Below are positions 1 to 9,382 of a stretch of DNA of 64,000 bases, one piece after another. The stretch is from assembly GCA_963843685.1 (NCBI GenBank), contig CAWJLO010000010.1, forward strand, positions 558,001-622,000, written 5' to 3'. How positions within the stretch are numbered: the first letter of the stretch is position 1; every line of letters starts with the position of its first letter. A program made the position numbers and the translations under genes. The notes beneath the pieces were generated by a model. That model saw only the letters and a program-made list of their open reading frames with translations. It was not told where the DNA came from and did not search any database. The DNA comes from DASQHL01 sp963843685 (GTDB taxonomy: Bacteria; Chloroflexota; Dehalococcoidia; DSTF01; JACRBR01).

Positions 1-364
1 CGATCGAACTCGGGAGAATCAGCGACCACGTCGAATAGCCGAAGGTCCGCGCGGCGAGCGCGCCGACCCAGAGAAAGACCGGCGGCTTGTCGACCGTACT
101 GAAGCCGCCGGGATCGAGCGCGCCGAAGAAGAAATTCTTCCAGGACACCGTCATCGAGCGGACGGCGGCCGCGTAGTACGTGTTCCCGTACCCGACCATC
201 GAGAGCGACCACGTGTTCAGGGCGAGCGACAGCGCGACGACGGCGATCCCGGGCAGGAGCTGAGCCCAGTGCCGGCGGATCGGCGCCGCGACGGCTTCGC
301 GCAACGGATCGACCATCCGAGCGCCCGACGCCTCGGCCACTCGCTCCCGGGCTGCTACCGACAT
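1..364 (-). CDS. GT39/ArnT-like membrane glycosyltransferase, N-terminal part
   Basis: This gene is cut by the window edge; about 121 N-terminal residues are visible. It starts at the ATG at 364, preceded by a GGGGG stretch about 6 nt upstream; a second in-frame ATG lies at 316. The product has a hydrophobic first membrane segment, then a luminal loop typical of the PMT/ArnT (GT39) superfamily: an N-T-Y-Y-A-A-A-V-R-S-M stretch, a W-K-N-F-F-F-G-A-L-D-P-G-G block and the S-T-V-D-K-P-P-V motif that carries the catalytic-type Asp near the first loop. Members transfer sugars from polyprenyl-phosphate donors at the outer face of the membrane. The acceptor cannot be told from this fragment. Confidence 0.8.
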   Translation of the reverse strand, partial: MSVAARERVAEASGARMVDPLREAVAAPIRRHWAQLLPGIAVVALSLALNTWSLSMVGYGNTYYAAAVRSMTVSWKNFFFGALDPGGFSTVDKPPVFLWVGALAARTFGYSTWSLILPSSI

Positions 365-500
365 TCGATCCCCCGATGTGCCGGAGGGCCCGGCACCACT
401 CGATCAGGATTCTATCGGCATCGACCTCCTGGCGTTTCCAGACCTCTCGTCTGCGTACGAGCGTGCGGGCGGAAGTAAGCTTCGCACTCTTGGACAAACC

Positions 501-531
501 AAAAAGAGCCCGAACGCGCGCGTCCGGGCTC
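501..531 (-). terminator. Rho-independent terminator after the tRNA pair
   Basis: Read on the minus strand, a stem GAGCCCG/CGGGCTC with a GC-rich centre is followed directly by TTTTT. It lies about 10 nt beyond the CCA end of tRNA-Glu and ends the gltX-tRNA transcript. Confidence 0.85.
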
Positions 532-540
532 GAAGCATCG

Positions 541-617
541 TGGTAGCGCATGCGGGATTCGAACCCGCGATCTCCGCCTTGAGAGGGCGGTGTCCTGGGC
601 CGCTAGACGAATGCGCC
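541..617 (-). tRNA. tRNA-Glu (anticodon CTC)
   Basis: A cloverleaf is readable on the minus strand: acceptor GGCGCAT pairs with ATGCGCT (one G-U), the anticodon stem CCGCC/GGCGG encloses loop CTCTCAA with anticodon CTC, and a GGTTCGAATCC T-arm follows. CCA is encoded (541-543). It decodes GAG and lies 3 nt downstream of tRNA-Gln in the same orientation. Confidence 0.93.
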
Positions 618-620
618 AAG

Positions 621-694
621 TGGCTGGGGATGGAGGATTCGAACCCCCACATACGGATCCAGAATCCGCTGTCCTACCATTAGACGAATCCCCA
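621..694 (-). tRNA. tRNA-Gln (anticodon CTG)
   Basis: On the minus strand, acceptor TGGGGAT pairs with ATCCCCA, the discriminator is G and CCA is encoded (621-623). The anticodon loop TTCTGGA carries CTG, decoding CAG. The gene sits 55 nt after the gltX stop and 3 nt before tRNA-Glu. This arrangement would suit a non-discriminating GluRS that charges both tRNAs, which is inference. Confidence 0.93.
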
Positions 695-749
695 GCGTCG
701 CCACGAAGTCTAGCACGGCCATTTTGAGCCCGACAACCCGCGCTCTCCC

Positions 750-2216
750 CTACGCGAGCGCCTCGATCGCCGCGCGCAGCCGCACAGCGCAGCGCTCCTG
801 GCCGAGGATCTCCATGCTCTCGAACAGCGGCGGCGTCACGCGCTTCCCCGTCACTGCCACCCTGATCAGGGAGAAGAGATCGCCGGCTTTCGCGCCCAGT
901 TCGCCCGCCAGCTCGCGCAGCGACGCCTCGAGCGCGCTGTGCTCGAAGGCGCCACCCTCGATCACGACAAGCGCGCGTTCCAGCGCCGTTCGCGCGTCGG
1001 CCGGACGACCGGCGTACGCCTTCCCGAGCAGATCCTCGCGCGAGTAGCTCAGCACGTCCGTGAAGAAGAAGTCGCAGTACTCGACGACCTCCGACAGCAG
1101 CTTCACGCGCTCGCGGATCAACGGCGCGATGCGGGCAACGAGCGCGCGGTCGATCGGACGGGCGATCGTCGCCGGCAGATCGTGCTCCAGGCGCTCGGTG
1201 AACACGTCCACCAACTGCGCCTCGGGCATTTCGCGGATGTACACGCCGTTCATCCACGTCAGCTTCTCGATGTTGAAAATCGCCGGGTTCTTGACGATGC
1301 GGTCCAGCGTAAAGTGCTCGATGAATTGCTGCCGCGAGATGATCTCCGTCTTGTCGTCCAGCGACCATCCCACGAGGCCGAGGAAGTTGAACACGGCGTC
1401 CGGCAGGTAGCCCTGGTCGCGATACTCGAACACGCTCGTCGCGCCATGCCGCTTGCTCAACTTCGCGCCGTCCGGCCCCAGCACGCGCGGCACGTGCGCG
1501 ATCACCGGCGGCGCAATGCCGAGCGCGCGATAGATCAGCGCGTGCCGCGGCGCCGAAGGCAGCCACTCGTCGCCGCGGAGCACGTGCGTGATCTTCATCA
1601 TGTCGTCGTCGACGATGTACGCCAGGTGGTACGTGGGGAAGCCGTCCGACTTCAGCATCACGAAGTCGTCGATCGTCGCCAGGTCGAACACCGTCTCGCC
1701 GTGGATCGCGTCGGCAAGCGAGATCTGGCCCTCCAGCGGCGTCTTGAAGCGCACGACGCAGTTGCGCCCCTCCGCTTCCGCCTCGGTGCGTGCGAGCGCG
1801 CGTCCTGCCTCTTCGCGGCAGCGCCGGTCGTACCTGGGCGGCAGCTTGTTCCGCGCCTGCTCCGCCCGTACCTCGTCCAGCCGCTGCGACGAGCACCAGC
1901 ACTCGTACGCGTCGCCCTGCGCGAGCAGCCGGTCCGCCGCCGCGCGGTAGTAGGGCAGCCGCTCGGACTGTACGTACGGCCCGTACGGCCCGCCGATCTC
2001 CGGCCCTTCATCCCAATCGATGCCCAGCCAGCGCAGGCTCTCCTGCAGCCCCTCGAGCGCCGACGGGTCGTAGCGCGTCTGGTCCGTGTCCTCGATGCGC
2101 AGCACGAACTGGCCGCCGAAGTGCCGCGCGAGCAGATAGTCGAACAGCGCCGTGCGGAGGTTGCCGAGGTGCGGCACTCCCGTCGGGCTGGGAGCGTAGC
2201 GCGTGCGTACAGTCAT
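750..2216 (-). CDS. gltX: Glutamyl-tRNA synthetase
   Basis: The 488-residue class I aminoacyl-tRNA synthetase attaches glutamate to tRNA-Glu in the cytoplasm. It has the HIGH-type motif HLGN at residues 16-19, the IEDTDQTR block at 41-48, the VLRGDEW block near 212 and the KMSKS-type motif KLSKR at 252-256. The length matches the family. The ATG at 2216 is preceded by TACACT exactly 6 nt away and no Shine-Dalgarno sequence, so the mRNA is probably leaderless. tRNA-Gln and tRNA-Glu follow on the same strand. If the genome lacks glnS and has gatCAB, this enzyme would be non-discriminating; that cannot be judged from this window. Confidence 0.96.
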   Translation of the reverse strand: MTVRTRYAPSPTGVPHLGNLRTALFDYLLARHFGGQFVLRIEDTDQTRYDPSALEGLQESLRWLGIDWDEGPEIGGPYGPYVQSERLPYYRAAADRLLAQGDAYECWCSSQRLDEVRAEQARNKLPPRYDRRCREEAGRALARTEAEAEGRNCVVRFKTPLEGQISLADAIHGETVFDLATIDDFVMLKSDGFPTYHLAYIVDDDMMKITHVLRGDEWLPSAPRHALIYRALGIAPPVIAHVPRVLGPDGAKLSKRHGATSVFEYRDQGYLPDAVFNFLGLVGWSLDDKTEIISRQQFIEHFTLDRIVKNPAIFNIEKLTWMNGVYIREMPEAQLVDVFTERLEHDLPATIARPIDRALVARIAPLIRERVKLLSEVVEYCDFFFTDVLSYSREDLLGKAYAGRPADARTALERALVVIEGGAFEHSALEASLRELAGELGAKAGDLFSLIRVAVTGKRVTPPLFESMEILGQERCAVRLRAAIEALA

Positions 2217-2222
2217 GGCGTG

Positions 2223-2228
2223 AGTGTA
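2223..2228 (-). promoter_or_regulatory. -10 element of a leaderless gltX promoter
   Basis: TACACT on the minus strand ends 6 nt before the gltX ATG. At that distance transcription would begin at or within a base or two of the start codon. Confidence 0.5.
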
Positions 2229-2259
2229 TCGGCGGCCGTTGCGAGCGGCTAACGCGCGC

Positions 2260-3289
2260 TCATGCGAAGCCGTGCAGCGACTTCACCTCGCGCAGCACCG
2301 CATCGACGTCCGGCTCGCGCACTCCGGCGACGCCGAGCGGGTCGGCCGCCGGCTCGTCGCCGAGCAGCAGCTCCAACGTGCGGCGCACGCACCACGGCAG
2401 CGCGACGAGGTGATACCCCCCCTCGAGCGCGAGCAGCAGCCGCCCGCCGCACAGCTCACCGGCCGCGTCGCGCACGATCGAGACGAGCGCGCCGTACCCA
2501 TCGACGCTCAATCGCTGGCCGGCGAGCTCGTCGGCGAAGTGCGCGTCATACCCGGCGGAGACGAGGATCAGCTCGGGCCGGAATCGGTGTAGCGCCGGCA
2601 GCACGACCTCCTCGAAGGCGCGCAGGTGCACCTCGTCGCCGGCGCCGTGCGGCAGCGGGATGTTGATGTTGTACCCGCGCCCCTCCCCCGCGCCGATCTC
2701 GCTCGCGCGGCCCGGTGCCGGGATAGAACGGATACTCGTGCGTCGAGACGTAGAGCACCCCCGCGTCCTCGTAGAACGCGTCCTGCGTCCCGTTGCCGTG
2801 GTGCACGTCGAAGTCGACGATCGCGACGCGGTCGAGGCTGTGCCTGCGCCTCGCGTACTCCGCCGCGATCGCGATGTGGTTGAAGAGGCAGAACCCCATC
2901 GCCTGCACGGGCGTCGCATGATGGCCCGGCGGCCGCACCAGGCAGAACGCGGAGTCGACGTCTCGCGCCATCACGGCGTCGAGCGCCGCAAGCGTCCCGC
3001 CGACGACGCGCGCAGCCACGTCGTACGAGGTGGGCGTGATCACCGTGTCGGGGTCGACCCAGCCGCCGCCCTGCTCCGCCACGCGCCGCACGCCGGCGAC
3101 GTATCGCTGGTCGTGCACCAGCGCCAACTCGTCGGGCGTGGCGTCACGCGCGGCGATGCGGTGCAGCCGGCCGAGCAGCCCGCTCTCCTCCAGCAGCGCC
3201 ATCGCCGCCAGCATCCGTTGCGCGGACTCCGGGTGGTCGCCCGTGTCGTGTTCCAGGAACAGGGGGTCGTAGACGAAGCCGACGGTCAC
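2260..3289 (-). CDS. Histone deacetylase / acetoin utilization family deacetylase (frameshifted)
   Basis: This is a zinc-dependent class I/II deacetylase fold protein (AcuC/AphA/HDAC superfamily). From the GTG at 3289, residues 121-125 read PGHHA (active-site His pair) and 159-166 read DFDVHHGN (zinc-binding Asp/His). The frame breaks at about 2709-2713, and the rest continues in the next frame with NINIPLPHG and the SAGYDAH motif (second zinc Asp). Removing one base restores 342 residues, normal for the family. The GTG overlaps the secF stop by 4 nt (GTGA), so it is translationally coupled to secF. The substrate is unknown; bacterial members include acetylpolyamine and acetyl-protein deacetylases. 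All catalytic motifs survive, so I regard the break as an insertion error rather than decay. Confidence 0.85.
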
Positions 3290-4550
3290 TCGGCTGGTGC
3301 GGCCTCCGCAGGCTGCGCGGCCCCACGCCTGCCGGCGATCCGCCGCCACGCGCGCGGGATGTCGCCCTGCTGCCACGTCACCAGGAACATGCTCGCGATG
3401 AAGATCGAGCTGTACGCCCCTGTCGAAACGCCGACCAGCAGCACCAGCAGGAAGTCGCGGATGCTGCCCGCCGCCGAGCAGCAACAGCGCCAGGATCGAG
3501 AAGATCAGCGTCAGCGACGTGTTGAACGACCGGCCCGCCGTCTGCAACAGGCTGTGGTTCACCGCGTCCGGGAAGTTCCGGATCAGCCCGCGCGCTACGT
3601 TCTCGCGCACGCGGTCGAACACGACGATCGAGTCGTGCACGCTGAAGCCTACGACGGTGAGCAGACCGGTGATGAAGAAGGTGTCGACCTCGACGTTGAA
3701 GAACTTCCCGAGGATCGAGAACACGCCGACGACCAGCAGCACGTCGTGGAGGAGCGCCACAATGGCGGAGATCCCGTAACGCATCGAGTTGGCAATGTTG
3801 CGGAACGACCATGTGATATACAGCGTGATCGCGATCGATGCCACGATCACGGCGATCGCGGCGTTGCGACCGATCTGGCGCGACACGGCCGCCGAAACAG
3901 ATGAGAACTCGGTGAACTGCACCGTGGGCTTGCCCTGCGTGTCCACGAATCCACCGTACTGCTTGCCCAGCGCCGATTCGATGTTCTCGCGCTCGGACGG
4001 CAGCGCCGGCCCAACGGGCGGCGTCGTCGCCGATCCTTCGATCTCCTTCGTGGTCACCAGGAATTTGTCGGTGCCTGTCGTCTGGACACGCGCCTCCGAG
4101 TGCCCTAAATCTGAGATCAGCTTATGGACCGCGCTGCTCGTCGGAGTGTCAACCGTCAGCCCCGCGACGGATGCGGCGCCCGCCGGATGCGCCCGCGTCC
4201 GTGGCCGCCTTTTCGAGATCGGCTTTGAAGCCGTCCTCGGTCACCGCCGTGCCGTCGCTCTTGACGGAGCTGACAGTCACCGTGGCCTGGTTGTTTGATC
4301 CGGACTGCACCTGGACGAGGCCGTAACCATCGTCGGTGAGCGTGCTCTGGAGCTTGTCCAGCGCGACCTGCGACGGCAGTCCCACCGTGAAGACGTCCGC
4401 TGGCGCGTACGTGAACGAGAACGTCGTGCCGCCCGTGAACTCGATGCCCGGCTTCAGCCGCGGCGGGATCATCAGCGAGATCACACCCGGGATGACGAGG
4501 ATCGCGGAGAACAGGTAGAACCAGTTTCGCTTGGCGACCAGGTCAAGCAT
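3286..4550 (-). CDS. secF: Protein translocase subunit SecF (two frameshifts)
   Basis: SecF forms the SecDF-YajC proton-driven motor that pulls secreted proteins through SecYEG. The ATG at 4550 overlaps the secD stop by 8 nt. The N-terminal part has the first membrane helix and the PGIEFTGGT motif. The frame shifts near 4170-4180 and again near 3464-3472, both at a GGCGGGC run; removing one base at each gives 420 continuous residues. The middle part carries the VGFSVHDSIVVFDRVREN motif and later a STGAYSSIF helix, both diagnostic of SecF. It is longer than the E. coli protein because of the loop between helices 1 and 2. It is coupled to the deacetylase gene downstream. Confidence 0.9.
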
Positions 4551-6330
4551 TCTCGACAGCCTCCGGCCCCGGCATTGCGCGCGCGTCCATCGGCGTCTCG
4601 ATATCCGGAGCGTCGTCGGTCCAGAGCCACAGCGGCCGCGCCAGCGGCGTCGCGATGGCGAGTCGCAGGAACGTGCGCGTCACCGTGATCGCCGAGAACA
4701 GACTGACGAATACACCGATCGCAAGCGTGATGGCGAACCCCTTGATCGGGTTCGACGAGAACTGGTTGCCCGCCCAGTACAGGATCGCGCACGTGATCAG
4801 CGTCGAAATGTTGCTGTCGCGGATCGATGGCCAGGCGCGCGAGAAGCCCGCCTCCACCGCCGGGATCAGGCTGCGGCCGTTGCGCAGCTCCTCCTTCGTA
4901 CGCTCGAAGATCAGGATGTTCGCGTCCACGGCCATGCCCACGGACAGCACGAACGCGGCGATGCCCGCGAGCGTCAGCGTGATCGGGCCCGATCCCGGGA
5001 TGCCGATCTTGAAGATCGCCAGCACGACGGCCGTGTAGACCACGAGCGCCATCGCCGCGAGGACGCCCGGCAGGCGGTAGTAGAGGATCATGAACGCCAT
5101 GACGAGCAGCATCGCAACGAGGCCCGCCTGGACAGAATCGCGCACGGCCTGATCGCCCAGCGTCGCGTCCACGTCCTCTTGCTGGATCACCTTGAGCGGG
5201 ATCGGGAACGCGCCGTTGTTCAGGAACGTGCGCAACCTCTGCGCGTCATTCAGGGTCAATCCCGTTGTCTGCCCGGAATCCGTGATCTGCGACTGGATCG
5301 TCGGCGCGATGACGCTGCCGTTGGCGCCGAGGACCGGCTGTCCGTCCAGGAACGTCGCCAGCGGCATGCCGACGAGCCGCTGTGTCAGCGAGCCCATGAT
5401 CTTCGCGCCGTCGCTCGTCATGCTGAAGTCGAGCAGCGGTGCGCCGATCGAACTGAAGCCGACCTGGCTGTTTGACTTCAGGAACTTGCCCGTCATCGTC
5501 GTCAGGGCGCCGTTCAACTCGCCCTTCGCCGGCGTCCACACGATATTGTCCCGCGGCGCCGACTGCGCGGCGACGTACTGCGGCGTCACGCGCTGAATCG
5601 TGCCGTCGGCGTTCTTCGCGATCGTCAGCGTGCCGTCCGCCGCCTTGGTGGCGACGGCGATGTCACCGTTCGCGTCGACGTCCGGCTCGCAGGAGCCCGG
5701 CTTGTAGTAGACGACGGTGCCGGTCGGCACGACCGCGACCGGTGTCGTGCCGGAACCTTGCGTCGCCTGGCCGCCGTTCTGCAGCCCTTCACAGAACATC
5801 AGTACCGCCGGGCGCGTGATGTCACGCGCGGTCTGCGCGCTCACGCCGGGCAGTTCGACGATCAGCCGGTCCTTGCCCGACCGCTGCACCACCGACTCCG
5901 AAACGCCGAACGGGTTAATGCGGCTGTCGATGATGGACTTGGCGGCGTTCATCCCGTCGTCAAGCTCCTGGTCGGAGACGCCTCCCGCCACGCTGCTCAG
6001 GTCCGCCTGGAGCACGATCCGCGAGCCACCCTGCAGGTCAAGGCCAAGCGTCATGCCCCGGCAGTTGGCTGACGGGTTCTCTGAACTCGTGGCGGCCGCA
6101 CTTGCAGCAGTGTTCGTGGAACTCACGCCCGTGGCGCTCGTGGCGCTCTTGTCGGTGGAACGACACGGGAGCTTCAGCGGGCCCAGGCTCGCCGGGACGC
6201 CCCGGCCCGAAGGCCACGGGATCGCGCTCGGGAGGTAGCGGTCCGGCTGATCCGGCCACACCGCGTAGATCGCGCCTGCCGCGATCAGGAAGATCAGCAC
6301 CACGAACAGCCGGTCGCGCCACCTGCGCAT
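4543..6330 (-). CDS. secD: Protein translocase subunit SecD
   Basis: The 595-residue inner-membrane partner of SecF starts at the ATG at 6330 with an AGGAGA ribosome site 8 nt upstream, just after the yajC stop. It has one N-terminal helix, the GLDLQGGSRIVLQ motif that opens the large extracytoplasmic P1 domain, then five C-terminal helices with GMAVDANILIFERTKEEL and the SNISTLIT motif (helix 4 region). A Ser/Thr/Ala-rich insert lies before the GLDLQGG motif, around residues 60-90. It is intact, unlike secF. Confidence 0.95.
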   Translation of the reverse strand: MRRWRDRLFVVLIFLIAAGAIYAVWPDQPDRYLPSAIPWPSGRGVPASLGPLKLPCRSTDKSATSATGVSSTNTAASAAATSSENPSANCRGMTLGLDLQGGSRIVLQADLSSVAGGVSDQELDDGMNAAKSIIDSRINPFGVSESVVQRSGKDRLIVELPGVSAQTARDITRPAVLMFCEGLQNGGQATQGSGTTPVAVVPTGTVVYYKPGSCEPDVDANGDIAVATKAADGTLTIAKNADGTIQRVTPQYVAAQSAPRDNIVWTPAKGELNGALTTMTGKFLKSNSQVGFSSIGAPLLDFSMTSDGAKIMGSLTQRLVGMPLATFLDGQPVLGANGSVIAPTIQSQITDSGQTTGLTLNDAQRLRTFLNNGAFPIPLKVIQQEDVDATLGDQAVRDSVQAGLVAMLLVMAFMILYYRLPGVLAAMALVVYTAVVLAIFKIGIPGSGPITLTLAGIAAFVLSVGMAVDANILIFERTKEELRNGRSLIPAVEAGFSRAWPSIRDSNISTLITCAILYWAGNQFSSNPIKGFAITLAIGVFVSLFSAITVTRTFLRLAIATPLARPLWLWTDDAPDIETPMDARAMPGPEAVENA

Positions 6331-6333
6331 CGG

Positions 6334-6660
6334 TTATCTCTTCTCCTCGGACTTGGCGACCATCGCCGAGAACCGTGTCTGACCCGCCGCTACGCGTTGG
6401 GAGACCGCCGATGTCAACGCGTTGATCTCGATTCCGTTGCCGAAGTCGATCACGATCTGCACTGGCCCCGTCTCCGGGATATGGACATCCTTGACGGTCC
6501 CCAGGAAGCCTGACGTCGTCAGCACTTCGTCGCCGACCTGGAGGTCCTTGATGTCTTTCTGCTGCCTGCTCTGCTCCTGCTGCTGCGGGCGCAGCACGAT
6601 CAGGTAGAACGCTACGATGATGCCGACGATAACGACGAACCCCAGCTCTGCTGCGTTCAT
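6334..6660 (-). CDS. yajC: Preprotein translocase subunit YajC
   Basis: The 108-residue single-pass membrane protein of the SecDF-YajC complex has an N-terminal helix (about residues 7-24), the RPQQQEQ motif directly after it, and a small SH3-like cytoplasmic domain with VGDEVLTTSGFLGTV. Its ATG overlaps the stop codon of the upstream CCA-adding enzyme gene (ATGA), and secD follows after 3 nt, so the three genes are coupled. Confidence 0.93.
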   Translation of the reverse strand: MNAAELGFVVIVGIIVAFYLIVLRPQQQEQSRQQKDIKDLQVGDEVLTTSGFLGTVKDVHIPETGPVQIVIDFGNGIEINALTSAVSQRVAAGQTRFSAMVAKSEEKR

Positions 6661-8148
6661 CGCCCCGGCTCAATCCCTTCCCGCGCCAGCTTCTTGACGA
6701 ACTCCAGCGCCGCCTCCCGGCTCACCACTTCCCCCGCCGCCTGCGCCTCCTGCAGCGCCTCAACGTACCTGCCGATCGCGGGCCCCTCGCGCAGTCCGAG
6801 TATCGACATTATGTCATGCCCCGTCAGGAGCCGAGGCGGATGCACTATACCCTCCTCCTCCATCGAACGCACGAGCAGGCTGTTCATATACGCCGCCTGC
6901 CTTGACCAACCCTCCGCCGTCATCGCCGGCCCCCGCGCCGCCGCCGCGTCCGCCAGCGAGAGGAACAGCACCGCAGGCAGCAGCATCGCCCAGATCGCGA
7001 TAGAACCGATACAGCGCGCGACGCGTCGGCACGTCGCCAACCTGCGCCAGTTGCACAGGCCGCAGGTGCTCCGCGACGAGCTTTGCCACGAATGTGATCT
7101 CCGCCGTCGAGAAGCGCAGGTGCCGCATCCTGCGCGTGACGATTTCGGCGCCAGCGTCGCCGTGCCCGGAGAAGTGCGCGTGTCCTTCTTCGTCGATTGT
7201 GCGCGTGGCCGGCTTCGCCACGTCGTGAAGCAGCGCAGCCATCTTCAGCAGAGCCGCGCGAGTGCGTCCCGGCGTGATCTCCTCCGCGAGGTACGTGCGC
7301 AGCTCCTCCTCCGCCCAGCCGAACCAGCGCCAGAGCCCGTCCCACAACATGCCGCCGTCGCCGGCCGGCCGCCTTGGCGCCAGCATGTCGTCCATGGCGG
7401 CGATGCAGTGGACGTTGTGCTCGAAGACGTCGTACGCGTGGAACCCACCCGGCTGGCTGACGCCTCGCCCTGCCGCCAGCTCCGGAAGAACGACGTCGAG
7501 CAATGCCAGTTCGTCGAGCAACCTGATCCCCGGCTCGGCGCGAGGCAGCGCGAGCATCCGCGCCAGCTCGTCGCGCCGGCGCTCCGGCGACGCCCGCACC
7601 ACCTGCGACGCGCGCGCCCGGATCGCCGCCGCCGTCTCCGGCTCGATCCGGAAGCCCAGCTCCGACGCAAGACGGGCCCCCCGCAGCGCGCGGAGCGGAT
7701 CGTGGTCGAAGACGTACTCCCCGTTCATGCGGAGGACGCCCGCGTCCAGGTCGGGAAGCCCGCCGCTAACGTCGATCACGTCGCCCCCGCCGAGCGGCAC
7801 GGCCAGCGCGTCGATGGTGAAGTCCCGCCGCCGCATGTCGTCGTCCAGCGTGCCCTGAAGCGCCGCGACGTCGATATACATTCCCGGAGGCTCGTCCAGC
7901 ACCACGCGCGCCACCGCGTTCTCGTCGTCGAGCGCGACGAAGTGCCCGCCCAGCCTGTCCGCGAGGTCGCGTCCCCACGCGAGTGCATCACCAGCCACCG
8001 CGAGGTCGACATCGCGCGTCGCGCGCCCGAGCAGCACGTCGCGCACGGTGCCGCCGACGACGTAGGCCTCGAGTCCCGCATCGCGCGCCGGCGCCGCCAG
8101 TTCGTCGAGCAGGCGCTTGAGTTCGCTCGCCGGAGTGAACTGCCTCAT
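6657..8148 (-). CDS. CCA-adding enzyme / poly(A) polymerase family nucleotidyltransferase (frameshifted)
   Basis: This tRNA nucleotidyltransferase-type protein has a class II polymerase head (GGTVRDVLLG then RDVDLAV, the DxD metal pair, about residues 32-55), the RRRDFTIDALA motif near 105, and an HD domain (ALLHDVAKP with later HFSGHGDAG). The reading frame breaks near 6974-6980, in the ARM after an ALYRFYRDLGD stretch. Dropping one base joins it to a C-terminal segment ending at 6657 and gives about 496 residues. It could add CCA ends or process other RNA 3' ends; the two tRNAs seen here encode CCA, so its role may be repair. It heads the yajC-secD-secF-deacetylase run. Confidence 0.88.
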
Positions 8149-8212
8149 GAAATGAAACGGGGACCGCGTCCTCCGCGCTCCCCACCTTTCTACGGCATCG
8201 CGACGGCCGCCG

Positions 8213-8731
8213 TCAGGCCATGCTGACCTCGGCCTCTTCCTCTTCGTCGTCCACCGAGCGCCTCACCGGCATCAGCTCGTCGGCGCTGGACAGATAGTCG
8301 ATGTACAGGATGCCGTTGATGTGGCCGATCTCATGCTGGAGCGCCTGCGCGAGCAGCGAGTCGGCCGGCGCCTTGATGCGGATCGCCTTCCCCTCGCGGT
8401 TGAGCGCCTTCGCCGTGACGTTCCGCGCGCGCGTGATCTCTGCCTGGTACCCCGGCACCGAGAGACAGCCCTCCTTCACTCGCCGCTCTCCCGACGTCTT
8501 CACGATCTCCGGGTTCACCAGCTCAAACGACCCCTCGTCCGGCGTCTCAATGACCACGACGCGTAGCGAAATGCCGACCTGCGGCGCTGCCAGCCCGACG
8601 CCTGGCGCCGCGTGCATCGTCTCGATCATGTCGTCGATCAGCTTCTGGATCGACGCGTCGATCCTGGGTACTTTCTTCGCTTTCTCGCGCAGGACGGGGT
8701 CGCCAGCGATACGGATCGGCAGGATGGCCAT
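8213..8731 (-). CDS. def: Peptide deformylase
   Basis: The 172-residue metalloenzyme removes the formyl group from the N-terminal Met of new proteins. All three family motifs are present: GVGLAAPQVG (about 44-53), EGCLSVPG (about 86-93, metal Cys) and QHEIGHINGI (about 132-141, with HExxH metal ligands; the usual D before the last H is G here). The C-terminal tail is acidic. The start at 8731 is preceded by TAATCT at 6 nt and has no Shine-Dalgarno sequence, suggesting a leaderless mRNA. Confidence 0.95.
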   Translation of the reverse strand: MAILPIRIAGDPVLREKAKKVPRIDASIQKLIDDMIETMHAAPGVGLAAPQVGISLRVVVIETPDEGSFELVNPEIVKTSGERRVKEGCLSVPGYQAEITRARNVTAKALNREGKAIRIKAPADSLLAQALQHEIGHINGILYIDYLSSADELMPVRRSVDDEEEEAEVSMA

Positions 8732-8737
8732 GAGCTC

Positions 8738-8743
8738 AGATTA
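8738..8743 (-). promoter_or_regulatory. -10 element of a leaderless def promoter
   Basis: TAATCT on the minus strand ends exactly 6 nt before the def ATG; no ribosome site lies between them. Confidence 0.5.
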
Positions 8744-8778
8744 CCCGGAGCCGGGCGATGCTGACCAGCCTCGGCGCG

Positions 8779-9282
8779 TCAGGCCTGGACCGGCGCGGTT
8801 TCGAATCGGTCGCAGAGGCGGCGGAGCTGCCAGAGGTGCGCGAGGTCGTGCTCGTTCATCTCCCGCGCGACCTGCATGATCGTCAGCGGCCCCAGGTACC
8901 TGTGCACGCCCTCCCGCTCCCAGTCCTCCGGATCGAGCGACCAGAGCAGGTAGACCGACTGGCGCCGCTGAACGGCGAACTCGTCCATCAGGTCGAACAC
9001 GCCCTGCTCGTCATCGGCGCAGTCATCTGCGATCGAGTCTGCGTCGAACGCCTCGATCGCCGGCGAGTCCAGGCGCGCCATGCGCTCGAGCCGGTCGATG
9101 TAGCGCCGCTCCATCTCGCCCATGTGGCGGATCAACTCCGCGCACGACCACTCACCGTCAGCCGGCGGCCGGTCGAGCGCGTCGTCGTCGAGATCCCAGA
9201 TCAGCGACTCCATCGCGTGCGCCGTTTCGCGCAGCGCCTTCAGCAGCCAGCTTTTCGGGTCGTACTCGGGCACCGGTCGCAT
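8779..9282 (-). CDS. DinB-like four-helix protein
   Basis: The 167-residue protein has the DinB/YfiT-type four-helix-bundle pattern: an RPPADGEWSCAELIRHMGEMER stretch (W-S-x-x-E-L-x-x-H) in the first third, and a NEHDLAHLWQLRRL block near the C terminus giving the other candidate metal His. I chose the ATG at 9282 because a GGAGG site lies 7 nt upstream; a longer in-frame extension to 9384 is Arg-rich and unlikely. Family members are metal-dependent thiol transferases or have unknown roles. No specific function is assignable. Confidence 0.75.
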   Translation of the reverse strand: MRPVPEYDPKSWLLKALRETAHAMESLIWDLDDDALDRPPADGEWSCAELIRHMGEMERRYIDRLERMARLDSPAIEAFDADSIADDCADDEQGVFDLMDEFAVQRRQSVYLLWSLDPEDWEREGVHRYLGPLTIMQVAREMNEHDLAHLWQLRRLCDRFETAPVQA

Positions 9283-9369
9283 CGCGCGCCTCCGCCTTCG
9301 CTGTATCGATCGCGATCCTACGCCCATGCCCGCGCCGTTACAAGAGGGATCACACAACTGAGAGCGCAT

Positions 9370-9375
9370 TACAAT
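9370..9375 (+). promoter_or_regulatory. -10 element of a leaderless promoter for the UDG gene
   Basis: TACAAT is followed after 7 nt by the ATG at 9383, with no Shine-Dalgarno sequence between. Confidence 0.5.
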
Positions 9376-9382
9376 AGCGACC

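Noticed and set aside
541..694. tRNA pair as an integration site
   Set aside because: No integrase, no duplicated tRNA 3' end seen nearby.
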